In this document: in pieces, positions 44,302 to 54,749 of the stretch
Numbering within the stretch: position 1 is the first letter of the stretch
Layout: every line of letters starts with the position of its first letter
Assembly (NCBI GenBank): GCA_963555705.1
Contig: OY743171.1
Span: 21,017,352-21,081,351, forward strand
Direction of reading: 5' to 3'
Source: Ligustrum vulgare
Taxonomy: Eukaryota > Streptophyta > Magnoliopsida > Lamiales > Oleaceae
DNA length: 64,000 bases
Notes under the pieces: model-generated
The model's input: only the letters and a program-made list of their open reading frames with translations
Database searches by the model: none
What the model was told of the DNA's origin: nothing
Program-made: the position numbers and the translations under genes

Positions 44302-45306
44302 CTAATCTATATTTTCCATATCACCAGTATAAAAATCAGAGACATCTAAGTGTGTCCTATTAACTGGACAATCAGCTAAATTTGTCTCTATTTTTTCTTT
44401 TCCTTTGATAGACTGTTGGTAAAGGTCCACAAGATGTTTTGCCGTACGACAGGTACGTGACCAATGCCCTTTCATGCCACATCGGAAGCAACTTTCTTCG
44501 TGTTGCCGTTTGATTATGTTATTCTCATTTGCCTTGTGCCTTTTAACCATGTGGCCATGTTGTTGATGATTTTGTCCAGAATTCCTTCCACGTCCACGTC
44601 CTTGTTCATGTCCGTGTCCACGCCTACGTTCGTGTCCACGGCCACGGCCACGTTTGTATCCGTGTCTATTTCTTGATATAGCATTTGCTTCAGGAAATGC
44701 AGTACCACTTGCTTCAGGAAATGGTACAGAACCGGTTGGACGTAATCCGTGATTTTTCATCAACAACTCATTATTTTGTTCGGCTACCAAAAGGCAAGAT
44801 ATGAGTTCCGAGTACCTTTTAAAACCACGCTCACGATATTGCTGCTGCAGGAGCACATTTGAGGCGTGAAAGGTGGAGAATGTTTTTTCTAGCATATCTG
44901 CTTCAGTGATTTTTTCTCCACATAAATTCAATTTTGAACATATTCTAAATAGTTCAGAATTGTACTCACTCACAGTTTTAAAATCTTGTAAACGAAGATG
45001 CATCCATTCATAACGGGCTTTTGGGAGGACTACAGTCCTCTGATGGTCAAATCTGTCTTTTAAGTTTTTCCAGAGTTCTTGTGGATCCTTCACAGTAAGA
45101 TATTCTATTTTCAATCCATCATGAAGATGGTGACGAAGGAAAATAAGTGCTTTTGCACGATCCTGCAGGGATTCGTTGTTTCCTTCTTTGATTGTTTCTC
45201 CAAGCCCTTTTGAAATAAGATGGATCTCGGCATCTAGGATCCATGATAGATAATTTTTCCCGGATAAATCTAGTGCAATGAACTCGAGTTTTGTGATATT
45301 TGCCAT
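44302..45306 (-). CDS. Copia Gag protein
   Basis: A 334-aa ORF typical of plant copia Gag. The N-terminal part has KLEFIALDLSGKNYLSWILD and the UBN2-like core (LWKNLKDRFDHQ, WMHLRLQDFKTVSEYNSELF, LEKTFSTFHASNVLLQQQYR). It is followed by an Arg/Gly/His-rich stretch (about 210-250) and a zinc knuckle CFRCGMKGHWSRTC (CX2CX4HX4C). It forms the virus-like particle and packages element RNA. The frame is intact. The start lies 957 nt downstream of the 5' LTR, after the repeat-rich leader. Confidence 0.95.
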   Translation of the reverse strand: MANITKLEFIALDLSGKNYLSWILDAEIHLISKGLGETIKEGNNESLQDRAKALIFLRHHLHDGLKIEYLTVKDPQELWKNLKDRFDHQRTVVLPKARYEWMHLRLQDFKTVSEYNSELFRICSKLNLCGEKITEADMLEKTFSTFHASNVLLQQQYRERGFKRYSELISCLLVAEQNNELLMKNHGLRPTGSVPFPEASGTAFPEANAISRNRHGYKRGRGRGHERRRGHGHEQGRGRGRNSGQNHQQHGHMVKRHKANENNIIKRQHEESCFRCGMKGHWSRTCRTAKHLVDLYQQSIKGKEKIETNLADCPVNRTHLDVSDFYTGDMENID

Positions 45307-45789
45307 TAGGATAACTATTCAATCAAACATGAAAAATAATTAATTCCTTGAAAAATCTCAGTAAAGAATTAATGACATGATTTCTATATCGAGTTTTTAT
45401 TCTTCTGGAATATTAATTATAATTCTAAGTTGTTGTAGCAATGAAACAAAATTTCGAAATTGCTATGTAAATCTAAGTTGTGGTATCAATTAATCCAGAT
45501 AATAATTATCAAGAATAAATTGATTAATACGTATAATGATAGTGACATTAACAAAAGATTTTTCAGAAATTGCATTTCAAGAATTATGTGGTATGTATGT
45601 AACCATGTTTCATGAAGTGATGTTTAATCATTACATCTTTTGAAATTGTGATTTTAATTTTCAAAAAGAAAAATAACTTTTACTTTTGTAAGTACACTTT
45701 ATTGGAATGATGAATTGATTATATTATAAATTTATCCTTTTTGAAAATACATAAAATGTGATTTCATTTAAATCATATATTTAAAGAAA

Positions 45790-46203
45790 CCCAGTAGAAC
45801 CAACGATAATAAAACTGGTAGAATCAATTATATAGGTGGTAGTATGATATACTAAAAAAATTGTAAAACCAACCATGTAGGTGATAGCATGATATAATTA
45901 AAACTGGTAAAACCAACCATGTAGGTGGTAGCATAATATAATTAAAACTGGTAAAACCAACCATGTAGGTGGTAGCATAATATAATTAAAATCGGTAAAA
46001 CCAACCATGTAGGTGGTAGCATGATATAATTATAACTGATAAAACCAACCATGTAGGTGGTAGCATGATATAATTAAAACTGATAAAACCAACCATGTAG
46101 GTGGTAAAACCAACCATGTAGGTGGTAGCATGATATAATTAAAACTGATAAAACCAACCATGTAGGTGGTAAAACCAACCATGTAGGTGGTAGCATAATA
46201 TAT
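45790..46203 (-). repeat. Minisatellite in the copia leader
   Basis: About ten units with the core ACCAACCATGTAGGTGGT, joined by AGCATGATATAATTAAAACT. Period is about 44 bp, with two short units of about 21 bp near 46100 and 46170. The core can fold on itself (ACC-rich against GGTGGT). Right-hand units are more uniform than left-hand ones. Confidence 0.9.
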
Positions 46204-46224
46204 AAAATATATTTAAAATTATTA

Positions 46225-46264
46225 CCTTCTTAACTCAGTTGGCTAGAATCTCGTGCTGATAACG
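46225..46264 (-). promoter_or_regulatory. Primer binding site resembling half of tRNA-Ile
   Basis: Directly inside the 5' LTR, the plus strand reads like the 5' half of tRNA-Ile: a D-arm CTCAGTTGGCTAGA, then an anticodon arm TCGTGCTGATAACG with loop CTGATAA (anticodon GAU). The element strand is complementary to it. There is no match to the usual initiator-Met 3' end. This suggests priming by an internally cut tRNA, as known for Drosophila copia with a different tRNA. Confidence 0.6.
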
Positions 46265-46473
46265 TGTTGTAAAACTACCAAAGTATTAGATAGAACAAGA
46301 CTATCAAAATATTAGAGAGAATATAGAGATAGAGAGAGAATTTATGTATTCCAATTGTGTGTTAAATGAAGGAGTGAAGCACCCTATTTATAGGGGTAGA
46401 TAATGGTACAATTGTAATAATATAAACTTTACAAGGGCATAATGGGTCATTCACACCCAAGATATTTATAACA
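46265..46473 (-). mobile_element. 5' LTR of the copia element
   Basis: Carries the promoter. On the minus strand TATAAATA lies at 46392-46385, in CCCCTATAAATAGGGTGC, about 120 nt from the LTR end. Identical to the left LTR. Confidence 0.95.
46385..46392 (-). promoter_or_regulatory. TATA box of the copia element
   Basis: TATAAATA on the minus strand, in a symmetric CCCTATAAATAGGG context within the 5' LTR. Confidence 0.75.
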
Positions 46474-46478
46474 AATAG

Positions 46479-46959
46479 AACCTATTCATCTTTCTTTTTG
46501 CCATCTACTTCAATGTTGAAATATTTTAGTGGTCACTTTCAAAAAAAAAAAGGAAAAGAAAAGAAAAAGAAATATTTTAAAGGTGAATGATTGTTGAAAT
46601 ATTTTAATGGTGAATGATTCTTTCTTCATCGGTCATATAAGAATCGTTAAATTGCAAAACATCACGTGATATTATTTAGTACTGATACTACGGGTAATTA
46701 GTACCTAGCTGAAAACTCGGTAAGCTATAAATTTAGAGTTTTTCTTTGGAGATAGGGTGAAATAAAAATTATATATGCATAAGTAATCTTGGATTGGTGT
46801 TTATACTTTACTTTAATAAATTAAATAAAATAAGTTAAATATGCCAATCAAGTTCTACCTTTATCTAATTAATTAATTATTGCATATTTAAACATTATAC
46901 TAAAAAGACATGCTTCCATAGTTGTGTCTTTAAAATGATAAGGACAAGAGGCATATTTA

Positions 46960-46996
<37 letters not shown>

Positions 46997-47553
46997 TATT
47001 AAAAATGAATGCTTTCATAGTTGTCTTTAAAATGATAAGGACGAGAGGAATACATATCCTAAATTGTGAACCAGTTGTTGGTATAGTTGAAGTGTCTGCT
47101 ATATTTTGCCACATACATTAACCCTACTCATAAAATTACTACTATATTTTGCCACATTAAACAAGCCAGAAATGCCATTTGTACAGGTGCATGTACGATG
47201 TCTCACTGTAGTTAAAAAGATGATAGAGAAGTCGGCGCAGACTACTCTGCTACAGTGTCATTTTTGTATGCCTTCCTGTATATTGATCTGTACAAATAGC
47301 ACGATTGTAAACAAGCTCTTTAATTAGTTTACTAACTGTTAAAAAAGGATATATTGATTCCATTTTAATTTACATTTTAAGCAGGCTACCAAACATGCTA
47401 ATTAAGTGTATTTATCCAATTGAAGAAAAGTAAATTATAATTAACCCAATGAATCTACCATTTTTTTTGGCCTTATTGAGTGCTTATTTTGTAAAATATT
47501 TGCTTGCTAGAGACACCAAATTTGGTCAAATTTCATTTTTAACCATCCACAAT
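46479..47553. other. No gene seen; (AAT)n at 46960-46996
   Basis: AT-rich intergenic DNA. A segment with TTTAAAATGATAAGGAC occurs twice (46930 and 47026), flanking the AAT microsatellite, a short local duplication. No supported ORF. Confidence 0.5.
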
Positions 47554-48530
47554 CAAGGGCGGAGCCAAGATTTGAAGTCAGTGCAGGCTAAAATTAAATG
47601 ATGTTTTGGGGGGGCGGGGGCAGGGTTGCCCCCGAATTTTTTTTTAGAAAAATTAAATCAAATAAAAAAAACTTAATTTCACAAATGACAAGTAAATAAA
47701 TCTCAACTCAAATGAAGTACCTTAAAATCGTTCCTTGGACATGATTTTTTCCTACTTCAATAAACAAGTTATAATTAGAAACTCATAAATAAACTTCAAA
47801 AACTAGAAACCACAAATCTCACATTAAACAAACTCAACATATACCAATTACATATCACAAATGTCAAATAACGAAAATTAAAACCAAGCTAATTAAATAT
47901 ATTAAAAATACCCCCAAATGTCAAATCAATATTATTTTCACAAAACTAATTACTAGTATCAATATAAGATAGACATAAAATGGGCACAAATAAAATAAGC
48001 ATAAAGTTAAATATGTGCAACAAATAACAATTAAATCAGTGCAACAAATAAAAAAAATAGAGAAAACAATATAACACATTAAATTCATTAATAACATTAT
48101 GATTTACGCACACAGGTCACAGCACAGCAGTAAGACTAAGAACAAGCCATAAAGTGAATAGTGTCTTCAATCTTTATCTTCTGTCTTCATCTCCATTTTC
48201 AGATTACAAAAAAAAAAAAAAAAAAATCTTACCGTCGTGTGCCAGCGCCAGCGGAGCTGTGAAGGAGGAAGCAGACCCAGGCCAGCAGCTGAGCAACGGA
48301 AGTTTCGAGCGGCGAGTCGGCGACGGTCTTGATAGCGGCGAGATCGGTGGTTTGAATTTGAGGCTTTTTGAAGAAGTTGAGAAAGGTAAAAAGTTCACTG
48401 ATTCACAGATTCTTAACCAGAGAATGATGCGTTCTGGACTGGTTCTTCTGTTTTACAATTTTTTTTTTTTTTTTTACATGGGCTGACCTGGGGCAGTCCA
48501 AAAGTTCAACGCAATTCATGGACCGCGCTG
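47554..48530. mobile_element. Probable hAT fragment
   Basis: Starts CAAGGGCGGAGCCAAGATTT, a hAT-type end like the one at 7806 and 8639, followed by G-rich and AT-rich sequence. The opposite terminus is not found, so the right limit is a guess. A GC-richer stretch (48225-48360) opens for 110 codons, but it is bounded by poly-A and poly-T tracts and I do not accept it as a gene. Confidence 0.4.
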
Positions 48531-49064
48531 GACATGAGTACATTCCATTTATATGGTCACAGCCGACTTTTCCCTTAAAGAAAATATCTTCAAATCACTT
48601 TTCAATCATATATTTTATTTCAAAAACGTTACATTCCTTATATATAAATTAATTTTTTTTTTAATACCAAACAGAGGCATAGTTTTGGATTTTAGATGGT
48701 CGAAAAATAATTTGAGAAAATATATGTGGTTAAAAAATAATTTTGAGAGGGTATATATGTGATCAAAAGTATTATTTTTATCTTGACCAACTAGTAAAAA
48801 TATAATTACTGTGAATAAATATTTACTCGGTAAACCGTAAACCACACATCATATTACACGGACAAATACACGCATGTAGAGACAGATAGAAGCAGAGATG
48901 CCATGAATTTGCTTCCCACCCACCATTGGCTTTATTCTTCCACGTCCCCACCCATTTTCTTCTTTTACATTTCTTCTCCTTTCTCTCATCATTCATTCAT
49001 ATTTCACAAACCCTTCTTTCCACTGTCGCAGTTCATGCCATTGCCATGATACATAACATCTACA

Positions 49065-50207
49065 ATGTCTAACTTCAACTTCCGCCCATTTTTCTCCTTT
49101 TTCGTCCTCCTCTTCCTCTACCTAGGCTGCTTCATCTCCTCCTCCTCCCACCACCACCATAACCGCCGGAAAAGAAAGCTTTCTCCTGACCACCGCCCCG
49201 TCAGTCACCATAGGCTCAACCCACCAAAAGCTTTGTCCTCTTCCTTGTCCTTCATCAAACGCCTCTTCTCCTACTCCTCCTCTAAGCCTAACTCCTCCCT
49301 ACTCCACGTAGTTAAGGCTGCTTCAATCCCATCCCCATCCTCTTCGACGCGTTCTTTACGATTAAACCAACCCATTATTGTCCCATTCACACCGCCAGAA
49401 AATCGCGTATTGGACTCTCCATTCGTTTCGAATCGAAACGAATCGGATATCTCCTGTGATCAGCACTTCTTCCCTCTGCATAACAACATCTACCCATGTC
49501 CCATTTGCGGCGAAATCTTCAAAAAATTAAGTATTCTTGAACAGCACCAGTCTACAAAGCATGCAGTATCAGAGCTCATCGATGGCGATACAGGCAAGAA
49601 CATCGTTCGGATCATATTCAAGACGGGCTGGCTCGATAAGTCAAAGGAACCCATTATCCGTCGGATTCTTAAGATTCATAACAGTCCCAAAATACTAGCC
49701 AGGTTCGAGGATTACAGAGAGTACGTGAAGTCAAAGGCGGCTAAAACCGGCGCCGTAAAGAGCAGGGACGAGCGATGTATAGCTGATGGCAATGAACTGC
49801 TGCGATTCCACTGTGCTACTTACACGTGTGACCTGGGGCAAAATAGTAATTCCACTTTATGCAATCAGTTGTACTGCGGCGTTTGCGGGATTTTACAGAG
49901 TGGATTCTCACCTAAGCTGGACGGGATTTCCACGAGACTTACTAGTTGGAGAGCGCACGTGGCAGTCCCCGAGGATATGGAACAAGAGTTCGAGTTCATG
50001 CACGTGAAACGCGCCATGTTGGTCTGTCGGGTTATAGCAGGTCGGGTCGGGTGTGATCCCGTCTTGTTTGACAAGGACGATCCAGGATTTGATTCCTTGG
50101 TGGGTCGAGGAACTGGGTTTTCCTCAAGATTGGACGATGAAGATGAATTGCTGGTATTTAACGCGAGGGCTGTGCTTCCTTGCTTTGTGATAGAGTACAC
50201 GGTTTAA
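49065..50207 (+). CDS. C2H2 zinc-finger protein with PARP-like C-terminal fold
   Basis: The one clear intact host gene: 380 aa in a single exon. Residues 8-25 are strongly hydrophobic (FFSFFVLLFLYLGCFISS) and may be a signal anchor. A His/Arg-rich basic stretch follows, then Ser-rich sequence to about 130. A single C2H2 finger is at C145, C148, H161, H166 (CX2CX12HX4H), in CPICGEIFKKLSILEQHQ. From about 178 the protein matches a conserved plant C2H2 family thought to have a PARP-like fold (NIVRIIFKTGWL, ILKIHNSPKILARFEDYREY, ADGNELLRFHC, CGVCGILQSGF, RAMLVCRVIAGRV, LLVFNARAVLPCFVIEY). Molecular role unknown. ATG at 49065 is the first in frame after a CT-rich leader. Confidence 0.93.
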   Translation: MSNFNFRPFFSFFVLLFLYLGCFISSSSHHHHNRRKRKLSPDHRPVSHHRLNPPKALSSSLSFIKRLFSYSSSKPNSSLLHVVKAASIPSPSSSTRSLRLNQPIIVPFTPPENRVLDSPFVSNRNESDISCDQHFFPLHNNIYPCPICGEIFKKLSILEQHQSTKHAVSELIDGDTGKNIVRIIFKTGWLDKSKEPIIRRILKIHNSPKILARFEDYREYVKSKAAKTGAVKSRDERCIADGNELLRFHCATYTCDLGQNSNSTLCNQLYCGVCGILQSGFSPKLDGISTRLTSWRAHVAVPEDMEQEFEFMHVKRAMLVCRVIAGRVGCDPVLFDKDDPGFDSLVGRGTGFSSRLDDEDELLVFNARAVLPCFVIEYTV

Positions 50208-50225
50208 CCTTAATGATTTTCTTTG

Positions 50226-50398
50226 TTCTCGTTTATCGGGTCATAACGGCCCGGTGTGATCTCATCTTATTTGATGATCCGGTTTAATGTGGATGGGTCT
50301 GTCGGGGAAACGGGTTTTTCTGGAGATTGGATGAACTGTTGGTGTTTAATCGAAGGGTTGTGCTTCTAGGTTTGTCTTAAAGTAGACAGTGTAAACTA
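50226..50398 (+). pseudogene. Broken partial copy of the zinc-finger gene 3' end
   Basis: Just after the stop, the DNA again resembles the last ~65 codons of the gene: TCGGGTCATAACGGCCCGGT, GTGTGATCTCATCTTATTTGA, GAAACGGGTTTTTCTGGAG, GGTGTTTAATCGAAGGG, TTGTGCTTCTAGG. The gene has GTGTGATCCCGTCTTGTTTGA, GAACTGGGTTTTCCTC, GGTATTTAACGCGAGGG and CTGTGCTTCCTTG. Several frameshifts and stops make it non-coding. It is a tandem partial duplication. Confidence 0.75.
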
Positions 50399-50846
50399 AA
50401 TTATTCTCCTCTTTTTTTTAGTACCATAAATTGTGCTTGCTTTTTGACTTTTTTCTTTACTTTAGTTGTGAGATTGAACATTATTGTTTCCAATCCAATG
50501 GCGGGTGACTTAAAACTTTAATCGTAAGTTGAGTAATTATTTTTGACATGCATTCTAAGATAAGTACATTAATATATATCCAAACAAACCATTACGAGAT
50601 CTTTTTATGTAATAAATGTTGATCGAGTTAATTATATTGAATATATATCGTGTTAGCGAAACTTTCATAACTAGTTGTAACTGAATTGGGTGTGACGGGG
50701 TTAAGTTTGAGAAAAAAAAAAACTAGATAACTTTCTCTCGTCAACAATTTCAACTAGCGACAAAACTCAATATGTTCATTTTAATGTTGTGGTGATTTCA
50801 ACTACTTTAACCTCAATTTTACTACTTGTCAATTGAATAGAGAGAT
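50399..50846. other. 3' flank of the gene, no other feature
   Basis: AT-rich. AATAAA at about 50611 is a possible but distant polyadenylation signal. Confidence 0.35.
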
Positions 50847-50849
50847 TAA

Positions 50850-51034
50850 GAATCTGTTTGGTATAATGTGAAATTTTTTAATTTTGGTGAATTTTTTTTT
50901 TATTTTATTTTTTTATGAATGTGTGATTTAAAAATGTTTGAAAAGTTAAAAATGATGGACTTGCCTAAAAATAAATGGTTGAGATTAAAGTTTAAAAAAT
51001 TATGATGAAAATTTTTTCATTAGCAAACAAGCTC
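50850..51034. mobile_element. Harbinger/Tourist-like MITE
   Basis: A 185-bp AT-rich element with imperfect inverted ends GAATCTGTTTGGTATAATG and (reverse complement of right) GAGCTTGTTTGCTAATG. It is flanked by TAA (50847-50849, 51035-51037), the 3-bp target typical of PIF/Harbinger. Confidence 0.6.
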
Positions 51035-51037
51035 TAA

Positions 51038-51829
51038 TCTAAGGGTTGTTTGGTAATGGAAGAAATTTCTGATTTTTTTACTCGAATTCATTTTCAACCA
51101 CAAACGTTTATGAACTCATTACTTTTACGTTTTTCAATCATTTTTTCAACTATTTATTCTTTAAAAATATTTTTTTCTTCCGTTATCAAACGGGTTAAAT
51201 TTTGGCAATAGCTTTTCGAGTTGGGTAATTTCTTGTTCCACGCAGTCAATCCACTCCAATCATAAGGTGAAAAAGTAAGGTTAAAAGTTGGATTGCTACC
51301 TGTGTAAACTCACATGGGCAAGCTGCAACATTTAGACCAATGTTCAATAATTAAAATGTACATACTAACCGTTTACATTATGATGACAATTGACATGCAG
51401 GGCAGGGAACAGTAGGAGAGAGGCAGAGATTACTTTTATTTATTTTGAAAAAATTATGAGAACTATTACATCAACTCAATGAAGTTGTTTCCGTAATTAG
51501 ACCTTCATTCAATGACATTACAATGAGGTACAAGTTAGTGTTAAATATTACTTGGGCTACTTGTTCAAAAATTTTATAGTTAGTTTAGAATTTATAGAAA
51601 ATAGATTTAATTTATTATTTATTATTATCATTCACAAGTGTTTGTTGTGTTCTATTTTGAAATTTCTTCGATTTTAAACTTTTCTTGTTCTCATTTTTTT
51701 TTATCAATAATTAAATCGGTTGTAAAATCAATTCTAATTTCTAGTCAGTATATTTTCTTCGTAACATTGAAAGTCTAGGGTAATCCGTAATCCTCACGTA
51801 GCAAGCAAGAAAATTCAATACTTATCAAG

Positions 51830-51901
<72 letters not shown>

Positions 51902-52008
51902 TGATTCTTCTTCGGGAGGGTCCTTTCTTATACAATCAAATATTGGTTGGATGAACTTCAAGATCACTCTCCACAAAAAGATATATAATAACACTTTTAT
52001 CAATAGTA

Positions 52009-52064
<56 letters not shown>

Positions 52065-52460
52065 TATGTTGCTTCATCTGATCAATTTGGAGGAGCTTTA
52101 AGAGCACTCTCCACATGGTCATGTTTAAGGATACACTATTTGTTGAAAGAAACTAGTCAAATAATGAGAACAACAGTCGTATATCACGCTTGAAAATTTG
52201 TACACCTCATCCTACGAGGATTGTCACGTTTAGCTAGTTAAAAAATAGCAAGAAGCCTTTTAAGACTCGTACTCTATATCACTTTGCTTAATTGCCCTCA
52301 TCGAGACCATCAACAAAGGAATTCAAAGCGAACTAAACACCTCAGTCGAATCAACATGCAGAGGTCCAACCTCCATGTCCAAGTTGATGTGCCACAAATT
52401 GATGCAGCCTATTTTCGAAGTAACACGCATTTGTCCAACAATGCATTTTACATAGCTTTC
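51038..52460. other. No gene seen; two microsatellites
   Basis: AT-rich intergenic DNA with (AT)n at 51833-51897 and (AAT)n at 52012-52062. AGATCACTCTCCACA (51961) and AGAGCACTCTCCACA (52099) flank the AAT run, a small duplication. The Asn-rich ORF across it is a microsatellite artefact. Confidence 0.5.
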
Positions 52461-52930
52461 TGATAAGTTTTATACATTTATTTATATATCAAAATTAGGA
52501 TACGTTCCAGAATAAATTCTACTTAATTTTTTTTTATTTGCTTTTATTTCAGAAAACATCCTAAAATATGAAGATTTAAGTTTTCGAAGTGATTTAAAGG
52601 TGACATTGAACGTGAGGGTTGAGGAAATCACTTGAGGCTAAAAATGAGCTAAAATTAAGAAATTAGAAGCATGGGAAGCAAAATGCTTTAACTTGAAGAT
52701 GGGGAACTGAAGGTGCAAATAAAAGTCATTGACCAAATTAAAAGGAAAGGAAGATGGAAATTGCACTAAATCGGTTTAATTATGCGGCCTCGTGACATTA
52801 CACTGTGATGCCGCGCTATCTTAGATTAAATGGTCTGAATATGCAGAATTAAACTCAGATTTCAACATTAAATTCTTGGAAGATTGAAGTAAAGTAAGGA
52901 GCGAGACTTGAAGATTACATGAAGAATTGA
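52461..52930 (+). mobile_element. LTR relic of the gag-only family
   Basis: Starts TGATAAGTTTTATACATTTA, matching the LTR start TGATAAGTGTATTTTATACA of the complete element. The following text with CAGAAAACATCC and GAGCTAAAATTAAG runs parallel but is heavily diverged. It ends without a recognisable terminus. Confidence 0.45.
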
Positions 52931-53249
52931 CGATATATTTTTAAGTCACATTTTTTTTTTTTTAAGTCACGCCAACTTATGGTGTTTCACATAATGTATT
53001 GAAGATATATTTTTAATCCACTATGTCTATTTCCTGATGTATCACCTATTTCTCTCAACCCACATAATACATTGAAGATGCTCTAATTAAAAGGTAAATT
53101 CATATAATGGAACGTCTAGCTATCTATATTTTCAATGATGATTGAAAAATAAAACATCTAGTTGAAATAAATATAACTAAAAATCATCTTAACAGAAAAG
53201 TTAAAAAGAATTTATGCATTAGGCATTTAATTTTTCGAGAATAATTTAA

Positions 53250-53287
<38 letters not shown>

Positions 53288-53569
53288 CAGTCCTAAACTA
53301 AATGGAGCCTAGACTTCGGATGTTATTGTTGTTGTATTCGATTCGAAGAATTCTAGGGACAAAAGGTAAAAATAATTCATGTAATGAGATTCGTAGTTCC
53401 ATAGGCAAAGAGCGGCACACAATTTAATTTCATTCAAATATCTACTTCGTAGCTGTTAAAACGGATTTAAAAAGTCTAATTAATGATCATGTGATTGATT
53501 AATACTTGTTTTTTTCGTTGATATTATTATTTCGAAAAATCTTATAATTATAAAAGTTTAAAGTAACTA
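52931..53569. other. No gene seen; (ATT)n at 53251-53287
   Basis: AT-rich spacer before the second gypsy relic. No supported feature besides the microsatellite. Confidence 0.5.
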
Positions 53570-53680
53570 TGTAATGAGAATCAAGAAAGTCAAATCTCAT
53601 TGTGCGTGTCGATGAGTCCCATGAAGAAATCCAAGTTCAAAGAGATTAAAGAGTTGATAGTATGACTCATTCATAAAATT
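53570..53680 (+). mobile_element. 5' LTR fragment of the second gypsy
   Basis: TGTAATGAGAATCAAGAAAG, followed by GAGTCCCATGAAGAAATCC and AAAGAGTTGATAGTATGACT, matches both the LTR start at 38409 and the 3' copy at 57430. Only about 110 bp are present before unrelated AT-rich DNA. Confidence 0.6.
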
Positions 53681-54086
53681 CCATAATTTCAACAAAAAAA
53701 TAGATATATGAATATGTGCTTGCATGTGATTGTTTATGAATTTCGAGGAGATTTTATGCATTTAGCTAATGAAGAATTCTGACCCAACATAGCGATATAT
53801 GGTTGACTAGTTAAATAGGGGTAAATTAGATACAATAGTAAATTCGATCAAATATTACTTTAGAAAGAAAGCACGAGGTGAGAAATTAGATGGGAGAGTT
53901 ATGATGAAATTGTGAGTCACAACACTTTTAATTCATTAAAAAAAAAAAAAATATCAAATCTTTTTATTTGCTTATTTTGTTTATTTTGACATTTAATTGC
54001 TTTTAGTAGTTAGGTTGTTCATAAAGCACAATCTTCATATTTATTTGTAGTCTAGGATTTGATTAATCAAAGCTAATAGTAAATAA

Positions 54087-54416
54087 ATGAGTTTTCGTAG
54101 GATCGACAACTCGGACTCAAAAAGTCCACTTCACTACTTTTTTGCGATATTGTGCACTTTCAATAATTTTCACAACACTAGTATGGTTGAAAAGTTAGGA
54201 TTACTAATGAAGATGCATAACAATCCTTATAAATTGCAATGGTTGAGTGACTATGAGGAGGTGAAGATTAGTGAGCAAGTTCTTCTTACCTTCAACATTG
54301 AGAGATATAGTGATCAAGTACTTTGTGATGTAGTCCACATGCAAGCTACTTACATACTTTTAGGTAGGCCATGGCAATATAATAGAAAGATGATTCATGA
54401 TGGAAGGAAGAAATGA
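54087..54416 (+). pseudogene. Gypsy protease C-terminal segment
   Basis: The frame contains NTSMVEKLGLLMKMHNNPYK, EQVLLTFNIERYSDQVLCDV and YILLGRPWQYNRKMIHDG, the end of the retropepsin-like domain. The catalytic Asp region is absent; its place holds unrelated sequence. A charged linker (EEVYKDQIKLKNE) follows in pieces to about 54660. Confidence 0.75.
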
Positions 54417-54749
54417 TATAGTTTTCAAATGAATGAGAAACCAGTGATGCTTCTATTTTTGAGTCCAGAGGAAGTATATAAGGATCAAATAAAACTTAAA
54501 AATGAGGTTGATGAGGGAAAAGAAAAAAAGTGAGAAAAAGAGTGAGAAAATGGGTGAGAAAAGGAGTGAGGAAGAGATTGAGAGGAAGAAAGGAGAAGAG
54601 AGAAAGGGTAAAAAGAAGGTGAACTTTATTCAAACAAAGGAGCTGTAGAAGGGGCTTTAAAGGTAAATCAACAAGTATTTTTGATAGTGTATAAGGGGTC
54701 TTTCCTTACACTTGATGAATCTCACTATTACCTCCCCGATTTAGCTACT

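Larger units (their letters stand above)
40230..46473 (-). mobile_element. Ty1/copia retrotransposon, apparently intact
   Basis: A 6,244-bp minus-strand element. The 209-bp LTRs (40230-40438, 46265-46473) are identical by eye. The target duplication AATAG is perfect (40225-40229, 46474-46478). Gag (45306-44302) and Pol (44170-40649) frames are both uninterrupted, with all catalytic motifs present. A long leader (46264-45307) contains a tandem-repeat array. Identical LTRs and open frames point to a very recent insertion and possible present activity. Confidence 0.95.

Noticed and set aside
45790..46203. CRISPR-like array
   Set aside because: Regular repeats, but adjoining units have near-identical spacers and lie in a plant retrotransposon leader, so it is a minisatellite.
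46225..46264. A tRNA-Ile gene
   Set aside because: Only the D-arm and anticodon arm are present, the T-arm and acceptor stem are missing, and it abuts a copia LTR exactly where the primer site belongs.
48154..48486. 110-codon open frame near 48.2-48.5 kb
   Set aside because: It is bounded by poly-A and poly-T runs, encodes no recognisable domain, and lies within a probable hAT fragment.
51951..52193. Poly-asparagine ORF
   Set aside because: Translation of the (AAT)n microsatellite.
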